From the NCBI RefSeq assembly GCF_901000735.1, contig NC_081547.1:26399382-26463381 (forward strand): a DNA stretch of 64,000 bases. Direction: 5' to 3'. The position numbers and the translations under genes are program-made. Shown here piece by piece: positions 36,863 through 49,000 of the stretch. Below the pieces are notes generated by a model. It ran no database searches. It saw only the letters and a program-made list of their open reading frames with translations, and had not been told where the DNA came from. This DNA is from Corylus avellana (taxonomy: Eukaryota; Streptophyta; Magnoliopsida; Fagales; Betulaceae). Every line of letters starts with the position of its first letter. Within the stretch, counting starts at the first letter, position 1.

Positions 36863-37032
36863 AGAAATGCTACATATTTTAAATTTAATTTTTAAAAGTT
36901 ATTTCTCAAATGATGTGTCACTATATCATGAATTGGTGACACACTTTCTAAAATAATAAATCTCATGAGATGGTGACACATTATTTGAGAACCAATTTTG
37001 AGGAAACAAATTTAGGATGTGTAGTATTCATC
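36863..37032. mobile_element. Second copy of the 172-bp MITE family
   Basis: AAGAAATGCTACATATTTTA at the left faces the complement of TTTAGGATGTGTAGTATTC at the right. The inner modules TCTCAAATGATGTGTCACTA..GGTGACACAC..AAAATAATAAATCTCATGAG..GGTGACACAT match the bounded copy at 30366-30537. Target-site duplication not resolved. Confidence 0.7.
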
Positions 37033-37282
37033 ATTCCTTTATGCTCTTCGTATATTTTATTTAATAAAAATTAATTTGTTAGTATTTAGTAAAATAAATA
37101 ATTATCATTTTAATATGAAAGTGACAAAAAATGTTGATGTAGCTTAATGAGCGTCACTTTATTATATGAAAAACATATGAAAGGATCAATTTTAAATCCG
37201 CGATAAAGCTAAACAGTTGAATTAAATTTTTAAAAATTCAAGGAGTATGCAAAAAGGGATCCGACTTGCATAACATAGTGGA

Positions 37283-38085
37283 AAACGGAAACGGTACCAT
37301 TTTGCTCAGCTAAAAATTAGGGTTAAAAAATTCATTAAAACTTAAAAATTATTAAAAATAATAAATAAAAAAGGCAAAAATATTAAAAACTAAAAAAAAA
37401 AAAATAAAGAAAATAAAATGGGGTGGCCGGCCATCTGGGGGTGGCTCTAAACTTGCTGCAGACTCGCTGAAGTCCAACAAACTTGATGCAAAGTCTAGCA
37501 ACCCTGAGGTGAGGAGGACGAACTTGAGTTGAGGCCGCGGGGCCATTGGTGGAATTGCAGGTTCGTTGGCGTCACTCATTGGTGGACATTGGAGCTTGCT
37601 GCTTGTGGGACTGCGTAGTTGCTGGCGAAATTGCAGGCAGAAACTGCTGGGTCGTGGGCGGAGACCACTAGTTTGTTGGCGGGATGAGATTCCATTTTCA
37701 TCGCCAAACTCGTCACCATCATGTCGATCCTCATTGTCGGAGGCCCGAAGTGGTTGGAATCACCATCCTCCTTGTCGGAAAGAACTGCTGCTTTCTCCGT
37801 ATCGACATCAACCTCTTCTTCTCTGCTCTGCCAAGTCTTTCGCTGTTGGCATCATACTTCCTACTGGGTTCATCCACATTTTTTTTTTTTTTTTCTTCTT
37901 CTTTTGGCCTTTTGGCGATGGCCGGTCACCTTATTTTGTTTTAATTTAAAATTTTTAATATTTGTACATTTTTAATTATTATTATTTTTTAAAAATTTTT
38001 AGTTTTAATGGATTTTTTAAACTTAATTTTTAATCGGACAAAACGGTACCATTTAGTAGAAAACGGCACCGTTTCCACTAACCGG
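37283..38085. mobile_element. Long-TIR (MULE-like) element with GC-rich core
   Basis: The left arm (37277-~37440) and the complement of the right arm (~37915-38092) share ACGGTACCATTTTG/ATGGTACCGTTTTG, CTAAAAATTAGGGTTAAAAA/TTAAAAATTAAGTTTAAAAA, ATTCATTAAAACT, and GGGTGGCCGGCCATC/GGTGACCGGCCATCG. Arms are about 150 bases. The ~480-base core is GC-rich and lacks stop codons over 127 codons in one frame, without a recognised domain. Ends and target-site duplication are not fixed. It lies about 300 bases upstream of the H4 promoter element. Confidence 0.65.
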
Positions 38086-38379
38086 TGGTAGTGAAAAAAG
38101 CGGGTTTACTTATAGGCTAAAAATTTGAAACCTTTATCCCTAATGATATAAATTATTTATTGACATAATTGAAATCCTAATAACATAATTTAAACCCTAT
38201 CAATATATATAATTAAATTCATGACACATTACATTTATTGGTTTTGTATGGAAAACTTGTAGAATTCTCGAAATTTCAAAATTTAACCACGTTTGAAAAG
38301 TGGGGGGGAACTCCACCTGGAGGCTGGAGCTCAAAGTAGAAACCGCGAAAACCAAAAAAAATAGCGCTCAAACACCTTG

Positions 38380-38396
38380 CCACGTCATCGATCCAC
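38380..38396 (+). promoter_or_regulatory. Histone type I element (hexamer plus reversed octamer)
   Basis: CCACGTCATCGATCCAC matches the plant histone type I element CCACGTCANCGATCCGCG in its first 15 bases and loses the end. It lies about 128 bases upstream of the TATA box and 524 upstream of the H4 ATG. In other plant H4/H3 promoters this element gives S-phase and meristem expression. Confidence 0.7.
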
Positions 38397-38507
38397 TGCT
38401 TAGTTGAACATGCAATCTAAGCCACACGTTAAAAGATCGACGGGTCATAACTTCCCCCAAAACCCGCATACCGGATCGACCCCAGAATGCCATCCTTCAG
38501 GTCTCCA

Positions 38508-38515
38508 CTATAAGT
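38508..38515 (+). promoter_or_regulatory. TATA box of the histone H4 gene
   Basis: CTATAAGT, followed by a CT-rich initiator-like tract at 38553-38570. Start site expected near 38540. Confidence 0.55.
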
Positions 38516-38610
38516 GTCACAGGATTCATTCTTCACCCCAACAAAGAAGCAATCTCTCTCTCTCTCTCTCGCGTTTCCTTGAAGGTGGTTCAGAGCATTG
38601 TGCGATTCAG

Positions 38611-38885
38611 GTTCGTCTTCGGTTCCTTTCTCCATCGATGCAGGGGTTTTAGCTCTGTTCATCTTCTGCTCTTTTCATTCAAAATATTACTTGAGCAATG
38701 GCTTTTTTTCCTTTACTGTGTGTTCCGGCTGCAACGAGATTTTAGGGCTTCGTAGCTTTCTATTTATCGGTTTTCCACCATTATTGTTCAAATATTCCTC
38801 AAATTTTGAATGGTTTAAACCCTGATTTGATTAATTTGTACGAATTCGCGTCCTCATATATTGTTTTACGTTTTCGTTTTTTCAG
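38611..38885 (+). other. Probable 5'UTR intron of histone H4
   Basis: Donor-like GCGATTCAG|GTTCGTC at about 38610 and acceptor TTCGTTTTTTCAG|ATCTCTC at 38885, 19 bases before the ATG. The interior is T-rich, as is typical of plant introns. An intron in the leader would be needed because the TATA box lies about 390 bases from the ATG. Confidence 0.6.
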
Positions 38886-38897
38886 ATCTCTCATTGA

Positions 38898-39215
<318 letters not shown>

Positions 39216-39901
39216 GTTTCCAAAACAAGTCTTGCTGTCAAGAATTGGGGAAGTGGGTTTTGGGGGTAGAATTGGTATTTGCTTGCTTTGTTTCAATTTC
39301 CATGGAAATGTTATGCCATTGTAAGTAAGTACTTGTCGTGTATTGTGCTAATACAGATCGGGAATGAAATCGGTGTTTTATCCATGGCTTATTGTTATAG
39401 TTTCTGAGTTCGTAGTTTTCAAAATGTAATCCTTTAGATATGTCCGCTTTGGATTGATTGAATCGCCGCCGAATGCTTGACCCTCCTAAGAGGAGTTGAA
39501 AAGTTGCAGGGAGTTGTGAAAGGGGCTTTTGTTTGATTTTCTTTGACGAACAATTTGTTTCAACAGGTGGAACCTTTTGCTTAGACATAGGATTAGTAAT
39601 TTTTAACATGTTTTTCTTCTTAATACGAGATTTGATGATTGTGATTTAAGAGTTGAAATCACTTGATTAAAAGAATTGGGTTAGTGCTTGTTTTTTCATC
39701 ATGTTTTGCATGCTAAATTTACTGATGATTTTTTTCCTTTTTAATTAAAAATTAATCTAAAGGTATTAAGGTATTTAAATTTATGAGAGTTTCATGAGAG
39801 GGTACTTTCAATTGGTATTTCAAGTTGAGCTGTAATTGTAGTGATTCTCCAATTTGCTCTCTTCTGTGGGTCGCAATACCAAAGTAAGAATGGTGAAATT
39901 G

Positions 39902-40013
39902 GTTTCTAATGGGTAGCTTAATTGGCTGTGAATTCTGCCTCATGAAGTGAAAGTCACTAGTTCGAATCTTTTATTTTTCTTCCCTTGTGTGGACATGTCA
40001 AAAAAAAAAAAAT
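39902..40013 (+). mobile_element. tRNA-derived SINE, second copy, with target-site duplication
   Basis: TAGCTTAATTGGCTGTGAAT..GTCACTAGTTCGAATCTTTT..CCCTTGTGTGGACATGTC plus an A tail follows the same plan as 5153-5255. Perfect 11-bp TGGTGAAATTG copies flank it (39891-39901 and 40014-40024). The B box GTTCGAATC is close to the tRNA consensus. Confidence 0.85.
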
Positions 40014-40189
40014 TGGTGAAATTGAATTTTTATTTTTTATATTACATTAATCATATTTTATTATTTAAATAAAAAAAATCATTATAAAATAAAGTTTTTG
40101 TACTTTTTCATACATAAATCAACTATTGTTACCGTATAAGTCACTTTCTTTTTTTAAGTCAATGGCAAACAGTTTCAATTTATTAGGTA

Positions 40190-40312
40190 TTAAAGGAATA
40201 GCTTAATTAGTTGGGGAGTATACCTCATGAAGCTATGTCTCATGAATTAGAGATAATTAGTTGAAATTTTTTCTTTCCTTTTTTCTGTGTGAATATGTTA
40301 AAAAAAAAAAAA
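40190..40312 (+). mobile_element. Diverged SINE copy
   Basis: ATAGCTTAATTAGTTGGGG..CTCATGAATTAGAGATAATTAG..TGTGTGAATATGTTAAAAAAA keeps the order of the family landmarks but has lost a clean B box and target-site duplication. Confidence 0.55.
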
Positions 40313-40743
40313 AATTATATAACATTTATTATATTTTATTATTTCAATTAAAAACCTACTATAAAACAAAATTTTTTTTTTCATTTTTTTTATACAAAAT
40401 TTCTATTTACTTTATATAATTTTTATTCATTTTATATTACATTAATCCCCTTTAAGCCAAAAACTCATTATATATGTCCATTACGAAACATGCCGAACTT
40501 GTGACATGTGAGGGCCTGGTGCTTTCATTTACGGACCTGTGGCTTGTGGAGTCTGAATATTGTGTACTGGGCTGGGCCGACCTATTTCCATTATCGGAGT
40601 AGGCTGAACAAATGATTACCTCGCAGTTGGATCGGGTCATACTGGTTCTCATTCATTTGGGCTATAATTTTGTTATATAATGTTTTATTAGCAATTTGAA
40701 TCTCAATTAGAGATGAAAATAGGATAAAATAAAATAACTATAT

Positions 40744-40803
40744 ACTAAATACAATAAAATAAAATAACTATATATATAGTTATTTTATTTTATTGTATTT
40801 AGT
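40744..40803. repeat. 60-bp perfect palindrome
   Basis: ACTAAATACAATAAAATAAA continues through CTATATATATAG at the centre to its exact complement TTTATTTTATTGTATTTAGT. Both 30-base halves match base for base with no spacer. Confidence 0.9.
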
Positions 40804-40980
40804 GGTGTAAATAGGATAAAAATTATTTTTATTCTAAATGAAATGGTGTATAGATATTTCATAGTTAATAATATTTTATTTTATTGTATTTAACGGTGTA
40901 AATGGGATAAAGATTATTTTTATTTTAAGTGAAATAGAGAATAGATATTTCATAATTAAAATTTTATTTTGTTACATTTA
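40779..40980. repeat. About two tandem AT-rich units of ~92 bp
   Basis: TTATTTTATTGTATTTAGTG GTGTAAATAGGATAAA..ATAGATATTTCATAGTTAA is followed by TTATTTTATTGTATTTAACG GTGTAAATGGGATAAA..ATAGATATTTCATAATTAA and a third partial start (TTTTGTTACATTTAATAG). Confidence 0.75.
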
Positions 40981-41676
40981 ATAGTATATATAATTTCTTG
41001 TGATGTATATGCTGTCATGCTATTTAAAAATTTAAATAACGTGATAATATATACACAATCAAATGCATAAATATAAAATAAAATGAAAATGATCATGTTT
41101 GTGTTAATGACATTACTTGGTGGTAAATATATTGTCACAAATTTTAAATAATGTAATATTATGTACACAGATAAATGTAAAAATTTTGGTATCAAATAAT
41201 TTGGAAGAGGTTGAATTTTTATTTGGGTGGGTGATGTGTCGGTTGTAAAAATTAAATTTGGAAAACTAGGGGCATAGTAGTGTTATTTGGAAAAAATTCG
41301 ACCTGTCGGCTATATTTTCACAAAGCCTAGGGATTTAATAGCAACATTTAGACGAAAAGGAAAGTAACAGGGGAAAAAAGGCAGCAACTACTTGACATAG
41401 AAAAAGCCAGGCAATTTCCTGAAGTACTCACATGCCAAAAAGTTTAATCAAACAAGAAAAAGAAAAAGAAAAAAAGCAAAAGAAGATTAGAAAGGAAATA
41501 AAATAAAATATTCCCCCGGAAAGGTGCGGAACGCGTCAGACGATAATTCAACTAGGATAGCTAGGAAGAACACGTGTCATAAAACTACTTGACAGGCAGG
41601 TCGTCAGGGCCAAAGCGTGACCAAGACTCTATCATATCTCATACTTTATTTATTGGCAGTGGGCAGAGGCCACCGC

Positions 41677-41687
41677 TTTTATAGATA
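41677..41687 (+). promoter_or_regulatory. TATA box of the 1442-aa protein gene
   Basis: TTTTATAGATA, with expected transcription start near 41710 and a long leader (41710-43080) that probably contains at least one intron: donor near 41861 (TTCGGTTG|GTAATTTC), acceptor TATTTGCAG at 42924. Confidence 0.55.
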
Positions 41688-43080
41688 AGGAGATACACGG
41701 CTGAGTATGAACGCAGAAACCCTAGGCTTAAGATCTAGGCTAGATATATTAGATTCTCTCCCTCTTTCGCTTCTTTCTTTGTCATTATCGTCCTGCGCAC
41801 CGCAATTCCTCGAAGTTGCCGAGCTTGACGGAAACCCCTCTGATTTGCCTTCCTCTTCGGTTGGTAATTTCTTCCTTTGTAAACATCGATTGTTTCGGAT
41901 CATCTTCCTCTCTCTGTTATGAATTTGGTCAACGTGTCTGTGTGTATCTTTTTTCTTTTTTAATTTCAGGTACTTCCTGGAAATTGTCTCTCTTTTTTAT
42001 TTTGTTTTCCTTTTAATTTTGTAGTCCGATCTTTTAAACTTGATTTAGTTATTTCCTGGAAACGATTGCTGTTTAATAAACTCGGTGTAATTGTGTTCTC
42101 CATTCTGCATATTTGATTTAGTTCCATTTTCTTTTTCTGTTTTTTCTGGACCTTTTTTTTTTTGTTCGTTTTCGGCGCCTGATTTGTGAAAACGGTGGGG
42201 AAAATTTATGGATCTGTTTGTTTGAAGAGATCATGTTATTTTCCGCACGCGTTAAAGTTACAATTTTTAAGATTTTTGGATGCAATTTTTTTTTTTAAAA
42301 TTTTCCGTTTGCCTTCAAAATATTTGCTGAAAACAGTTTTTTTTTTTTTTTGTTCTTTTGTTTAAGGAACGGATCTTGTAGTATATTTTTACGGATCTAA
42401 GTATTTTTTATGTAAACATGCAAGGAAAAATACGAGTGGATATGGATTTTGTTTCTTTTTTTGTTGTCTTTTGATCTAAGATCATGTTCAGGTCAGGGTA
42501 TAGTTTTGAATATTTGTAGTTTAATTTTGCTGGATTTGCAGTTAGTTAGCGTTTGATGAAGATTTATTTGTATCCTTTAAGGGATTTTTTTTTTGTTTGC
42601 GAGTGAAGATTTATAATCTAAGATGTGTTTTTGCTTGTGTTTTGTTCTAAGATCATGTTTAGGGTATATGTTAATTTTGTTGGATTTGCAGTTGGCGTTT
42701 GTTGAAGCTTTATTTGCATCCCTCAAGATTTTTTCTTCTTTGCTCCCAATGAATATTTATAATGCAAGATATGTCTTGCTCTGTGTTTTCATCTTAGATC
42801 CTGTTCAGTGTTTGACAAATGCTATTTTTGGTTTTGTCATTCATAAGGATTTCATCATTGTTATTTTTTATTTTTGATCTGGACCAATTTATGATGGCAT
42901 AGCTTTGTCTTTTGTATTTGCAGGTGATTACTACTTGTTATCCATCCTGGAGTTTAGCATTCAGAAGACTAGGTTAAATTGGCTAGTTTAATATCAAAAT
43001 TAATTTAGAAATTTAATCAAGGAATTTGCTATTGGTTTAAGATAGAGAGAAGGATTATAAGTTTGGCAAATCGTGAAGTC

Positions 43081-46000
43081 ATGCCAATTTCAGGAAACAA
43101 AGAGGTTTATTTCTTTACTAATTCTCTGCTTAGATTGGGTAGTGATACAGATTTCTTGTTCTTTTGAATATTTGTTTTGACTAATATTTTGTTTGCAGAC
43201 TGGGGTTAGATCCATTTCCAGGCAGTCTAGTGATTACATTGCAGGTGTTCCTATCAAGAAGAGGAGGTTCCCGTTATTCAATTCTCCTCCACCTCTATCT
43301 GAAGTTCCTTCCGACTCACTAATGAAGGAACAATCCAACTCACTACAAAAGGGACAATCTGACTCACTACAAAAGGAGCAATCCAACTCACTACAAAATG
43401 AACAATCCGACTTGCTACAAAAGGAACAATCCGACTTGCTACAAGAGGAACAATCAAAATCACTACAAAAGGATCAATGTGACTCACTACAGAAAGAGCA
43501 TTCTGATTCACTACAGAAGGAACCATCTGGTTCACTGTGGAAAGAACAAGCTGATTCGCTGCAGAAGGAACAAGCTGATTTGCTGCGGAAGGAACAATCT
43601 GATTCACTGGGGAAGGAGCTATCGGATTCGCTGCGGAAGGAACAATTTAGCCCATCTCAGGGGTCAGCTATATCAAATGCTAGCCAATCTCAGGGGTTAG
43701 CTATATCAAATGCTAGTGTTGCAACAAGTTCTGCTGCTATGTCTGATGCAAACGAGAAACCTGTATCTGAGGAATGTGAAGGGAGTTCTGATGTTACAAA
43801 TGTTACTGTGGTCCAAAGCAATTCTTACACTAAGATCAAACTTGAGGAACCAAGCCTCAGAATTCACTCTGGTTCTTTGGATGATATTGAAAGCAAAGAC
43901 AAGCTTGTTGCGGCCGAAAAATCTACATTTCCTATGACTTTGGGAAAAGCCAAGTTGCAGTTAGCACCAAGTGAAGCTCGTGCACTTAGTGTGGGGAAAG
44001 AGATTTATAGCAAAGAAAAAATTGAAGGCAAGTGTAAAGCCATGATTCATATGGCTCCACAGAATATTGAATTGACACTAGGTATAAAGGAACATCTTTT
44101 TCCAGCTTTGGCAGATCAGAACAGTGATGGGAAAGGCCAGGATCAGGATAGTTTAGAGCCTGGTTTGCTGAATTTGTCTTTGAGCAAGGAATACACTGGC
44201 ATTCAGTTGAAAAATGATGATGTTGAGTCGAATAATGGTGCACAGCGGTGTGCCAATAGGGCAAACTGGGATCTGAATACTACAATGGATGCATGGGACA
44301 GTTCTGCTAATGATGCAGCTGCAGGTCAAGTATCTGTTGATGGGTTTAATACATCTGATTGCACACAAGACGTAAAACCTTTTATTTGCTCAACCGGGAT
44401 GATTGGAACTCCTGCTGCTCCCAAACAGCATAGCCTTGTATTGAGTGAGAACAGAGCTAATTTTGCCGTACCGATCAAACCATCTTGCCAACAATATAAA
44501 TTAGATGACCCTCTTCATTTAGGCCTTAGTCCATCCTCTCTTCAGCCATGGGTGAGCATGCCGCCTTCCGCCAGCATATGCTTTCCAAGATTGGTGGCTT
44601 CAACTAGCAATTTGAACAGGGTTAATTATAGGACTGTGAAATCCGAACCATTTGATGAGAACAGCAAATTAGATGATAGGGGATCTAAAGCCAATAATAT
44701 GGGATTATTATTAGATCATAGAACTCCAAAGCATGGATTAGTTGAGCCGTGCAGTCTTAACAAATCTTCAAATACTAGCACCCTGAAATTAGTTGATCGT
44801 GCATCCATAAAAACTGAAACAGCTCATGAGGGTTTTCGGGAAGCACTTAATACTGTAGAGGGGACTTCACAAGAAGTAGATAAACAGGTGCTGCAAGGTT
44901 TGAGTAATCATTCTTTTGCTGTGGCAATGCCTGGAACTGCACAAGTCTCCCGCCCTGTGGGAGAACCTTCTTGTTCAACAGAATTGACTATAGCCAGTGA
45001 TGTAGTAAACCATGTAGAACACAGTGAACACTCTGTTTCCATAGGGCCCCATATTAATGGGGAGGTTGTGCCTCAGGAAGCATGTGAAAGAGCTATGCAA
45101 GTTTCTTTAGAAAAGTCTCTGAATCATGATGGTAAAGAATCAAGTACTTCTATGGTGGCAGATACTGTAAGAAGTGGAGATGGAAATGCTTATGATTCTG
45201 AGCAGTGCAGATTGAAATCCATGAATGAAGAGTTCCATGATATGCGGGGAAGTGAAGGTTCGGTAAGTGATGAGGAAAAGATTAATATATCTGCTGATAT
45301 GCTAGAGGAAGATTCTTATAGTTCTGATTATGAGTCAGATGGGAATCATCCTTCAGCTAGGGCCGTGGATACAAAACTAGATGGTGAAGAAGATGATTAT
45401 GAAGATGGTGAGGTAAGGGAACCTCTAGTGCACAATGCAGTAGGTGAGCCCATATTTGAGAAACAAGAAGTAGAACACATTGATCAAGGTGACTCTGATA
45501 ATAGAGACTTGGACATTGTGGGACAGCCTGGTGATTATCATCCCACTTCATCCTATGCTGAGGAAAAAGAGGCTAAAACAAAAGTTACTGATGAAACAAA
45601 TAACGAAGATACTAAAGATTGTGTTGACTCGGTGAAGGGGGACACTGATAATGCTGATAAACTTATGTGTTTGCAAGAATCATCGACTGTTGAAAACCTG
45701 GCCAGTGGAGCTGAAATGAAGAGGCCCATTAATGACATACGAAGAAAACCACTTGACGGATCAGGTAGTAAAGATTGCTTAATGGAACAGGACAGAGAAT
45801 TATCATTTGAGCAAATCACTAAAGGAAACCAAGAAGCTGTTGCTGCTGTTATTCAGTTTGCTGATGAGAATGTTAAAAATATTGATTTTGTGGAAAATAA
45901 TATTACAGCTCTGCCAAAGATGGAAGCATCTGCAAATGGTGATGATGCAGCTAAGGATGTCAATAGTGGTGGTAATCGGAGCCGCATTATAAATTTGTCT

Positions 46001-47598
46001 CGGGCTTCTAATGCTTCATCTCCTAGTAAAACAAGACCTATTTCTGCCAGGTCATTGCCATCACGAGCTGGAAGAGAAAGATTACCCGATGTAGCACTTG
46101 AGGGAGAAAAGTTTCATTCGCGAGGGAGGTGATCATTCTTTTACCCATGTTTTACTTGCTTATGTACTTCTTTCTTACAGTTTAGTAGTATTATTATTAT
46201 CTAATCCTTTTAATTTTGTTCAGAGATGAACTATATGTTGAGGGTTCCCATAAATTTTCCCAAGAGAGGCACCAAGATCAGTCACCCAGAAATTCTAGAA
46301 TAAAATTTTTGCATGGCAGAGGGAGGATCACTAATCAGTTAGACACTTTACATGGTGACTGGGATTCTGACCGGGACTTCAATCCAGAATTTTATAATGG
46401 TCCAACAGAGTTTCGTATTCCCAGAAATAAATATGTATCTGCTGATGCTGACCTTGAATATGATAGTTATAATATTGCACCAGATGGTGCATTTTTTGGC
46501 ACTGGTCGGGGTGGGAGGAAGCATTTAAATGATGAGAGAGCAGTTTTTCGCCATATACCCCAGAGAAGACGGTCTCCTGGAGGAAGAGATGGGCCTGCTG
46601 CACGTGGTGGTGTTCAAATGATTCGTAGAGTTCCAAGAAATGTGAGCCCTGGTAGATGCGTTGATGAAGATGGTTCTGAAGTGGTTGGACTGAGGCATGG
46701 TGAGAAGTTCATGAGGGTTTTTCCTGATGATACCATAGATCCCATGTTCACACGTCCCCAACCTGCATATGAGGGAGTAGGCGGTCATTTTGCTCGAGGT
46801 ACTAGAAACTTTTCTTCTGTTCAGAGAAGGGGTCTTCCCCGAGTTCATTCGAAATCTCCAATAAGATCCAGATCTCGTTCTCCTGTCCCTTGGCCATCTC
46901 CAAGGAGAAGATCCCAAGATGGCTTTGGCGGACATCCAGAACTGACTCATCGAAGATCTCCCCCAATTTACAGGATGGAAAGGATGAGATCTCCAGATCG
47001 GCCTTGTTTCACTGGAGACCTAATGGTCAGAAGGCAGGGCTCCCCGCAATATATGTCACGATCATCTAATGATTTGAGGGATTTGGATTCTGGACGGGAC
47101 CATGTTCATCCAAGATCTGTCATTCCCAATAGGAGCCCATCCGGTCGGATTTTACTCAGAAACAGGAGATTTGATGTTATAGATCCCCGAGAAAGAACAG
47201 ATAGTGATGAGTACTTTGGGGGGCCCATGAACACTGGCAGATTACATGAGCTTGGTGGTGATGCAAATGGTGATGAGAGAAGAAGGTTTGGTGAGAGACG
47301 GGGACCTGTCCGTTCATTTAGGCCTACTTACAATGATGCTAATGGTGAGGGTTTTCATCTTAATTCAGAGGATGGCCCTAGGCCTTTTAGGTTCTGTGCA
47401 GAAGATGATCCAGAGTTCCATCAAAGAGGCAACTTGAGAGATAGGGAGTTTGACAGGAGGATTAAGAACCGGTCAGGAAATGCGCCTAGAAGACCAAGAA
47501 GCATTGAAGAGCAGGAAGCAAATTACAGGCATGGTGGGCAGGTGTGGCATGATGATGGGTTTGATGAGATCTCCCGAGTGAAGAGAAAAAGATTTTGA
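43081..47598 (+). CDS. Large disordered nuclear-type protein, 1442 aa, with octapeptide repeats and SR-rich tail
   Basis: Three coding exons join in frame: 43081-43104 (MPISGNKE), 43199-46128 and 46224-47598 (split Arg AG|A). I do not recognise a named family. Visible order: basic KKRRF (NLS-like, residues ~27-31); fourteen 8-residue repeats of SDSLQKEQ type (43310-43645); a long Ser/acidic region with SUMO-consensus-like IKLE (43834), VKSE (44638) and IKTE (44808); an acidic patch ([31 protein letters not shown]); then a C-terminal third rich in RG, RS and SP ([20 protein letters not shown]) ending RVKRKRF. This points to a nuclear protein, perhaps RNA- or chromatin-linked, by inference only. 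No enzymatic domain was seen. The first ATG at 43081 matches the exon ending in a consensus donor. The next gene is SAC3A, same strand, 7.3 kb away. Confidence 0.85.
43310..43645 (+). repeat. 24-bp coding minisatellite, 14 units
   Basis: Fourteen in-frame 24-base units encode S/A-D/N-S/L-L-x-K-E-Q. The early units use TCACTACAAAAGGAACAA-type codons; later ones drift (CTGCGGAAG, CTGGGGAAG). All differences keep length a multiple of 24 bases, so the frame is preserved. Confidence 0.95.
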
Positions 47599-49000
47599 TT
47601 TTGATTCTGCTGTGAGTTAGGACTTAGTGTTTTGTTTAAGTGGAGATAGAACTTGCAGACTGAATTGGTCTTGGTAATTTACAGCCTGATCAGGGACATG
47701 TTACTTACTCAAAGTATGAATGAAGTTGCCTGTTTGCAGTTTTATTCAAGTTGTGAGAGAAACATCAGATGCTGGCTTTGCTTTTCAGTTGTGTGTGGTT
47801 CAAGACTGGATGATTTGCAACCAATGCATGGCTGGGCGTCGTGTACATAGCTTGGTTCTTCTGGTACTATGATGGCTAAATCAACTAAACTCTCATACTA
47901 TAAGTTCCTACTAATAATGGGTATTAGGGCAGTGTCTCAGCTTTATTTACTAAGTTGTACTTTCATAAATTATGGTGGCGCATTATAAATCTTGGCAAGG
48001 TATTTCATATAATCCTTCAGTGAAGATTCTTCTAAAGTTTCTTAGTATCTTCGACTGTTGATTTTGGTGCTGTGCTTGGCGGTCCAGAGCAGGTATGCTT
48101 GAAGGAGCTATTAGAACTTTGAATTAATGTTTAACCATCAAGGAATAATTAATAAAGTTGCTAATTGCCTATTATTTGATCTGCTTCACATTCCTCGTTC
48201 AATGTTGTGGGAATTATAAATCCTTTGACTTTGTAGGGAGGTATGCATGTAACCCAATAAGAGGCCTGTTGGTACAGTTTCCGCCGCGGAACTGAAGCTT
48301 TCATGAAGAATTAAGAAAAAAAGAAATTTGCAGACTCTTATGCCGCTAGTGTATAAATCCAATCAGAAGAGGCTGGAGATAATTGATGAAGAATTTAGTA
48401 TGGCCTTGTGCATTAACTGCAATACTGATTTTTCCTTTAGCGGGTTTCCTGGTATCTTCTGCTAATTCTTGAGTGGATGGCTGTCATAGAAACAGAATGA
48501 GTTGTTATTGGCTAGGTTGAAACTACCGTACGCTTTCACCAGCTCCCATGTTCATCTAAATGTCTTCCGTGGATTTGAGGTGAGTTGCTTTTTAATGTTT
48601 TTTACTCTTGGGAAAGAGAGTTTATGGGTGCTACATGCGAGTGTGTATCACTGGGAAAGACGGGTGAGTACCTAGTATTTTGGTCGGTGGGCTCTAGTAG
48701 TGGTTGCACTTTGCAATTGTTGGACTCTGAATATATTTGGATGTTAGTCATCCAATGGGAAGTGCTGCGGCATTGGTGTTTTCACTCCCTACTCTCCACT
48801 ATAGATAAATGTTTGCAGGTCCAAGTAGGAAAATATTCTCCAAGTAGGCATACGACAATGGATCCCAACGTTGGAATTGTTTTTGTTGGATTTCTTTGCA
48901 AGGTTATTGGACACGGATTTATCTGATTGAGTGCATTGGCGGAAGAGATCGCCTTGATTAAGTTTAGTAGGTGTGGATGTTGTAGATCCATCTTCACTAA
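47599..49000 (+). other. 3'UTR and downstream DNA of the 1442-aa protein gene
   Basis: Moderate base composition with several splice-like sites and no convincing frame. The open frame at 48585-48926 has no recognisable domain. Polyadenylation probably lies between 47.9 and 48.4 kb, but no single signal stands out. Confidence 0.35.

Larger units (their letters stand above)
36018..38340. other. Intergenic DNA between SET and H4 genes, mostly transposon remnants
   Basis: From the SET start codon rightwards: SET leader/promoter DNA, a possible diverged SINE (36415-36490, TTAGTTCAAATTCTC), a MITE (36863-37032), and a long-TIR element with a GC-rich core (37283-38085). No gene is called; open frames at 37566-37949 are the element's core. 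Confidence 0.5.
39216..41640. other. Intergenic DNA with SINE copies, a palindrome and tandem AT repeats
   Basis: 39216-39400 is H4 3'UTR. SINE at 39902-40013 and a diverged one about 40190-40312. 40700-40980 is built of AT-rich repeats with a perfect palindrome. A G-box CACGTGTC occurs near 41572. No gene was recognised. Confidence 0.5.

Noticed and set aside
37566..37949. 127-codon open frame as a host gene
   Set aside because: It lies wholly inside a long-TIR element, has no recognised domain and ends in a T-run encoded Phe stretch.
43278..43607. 109-codon antisense frame with regular hydrophobic repeats
   Set aside because: It is the antisense of the 24-bp minisatellite; the repeat lacks stops on that strand by construction.
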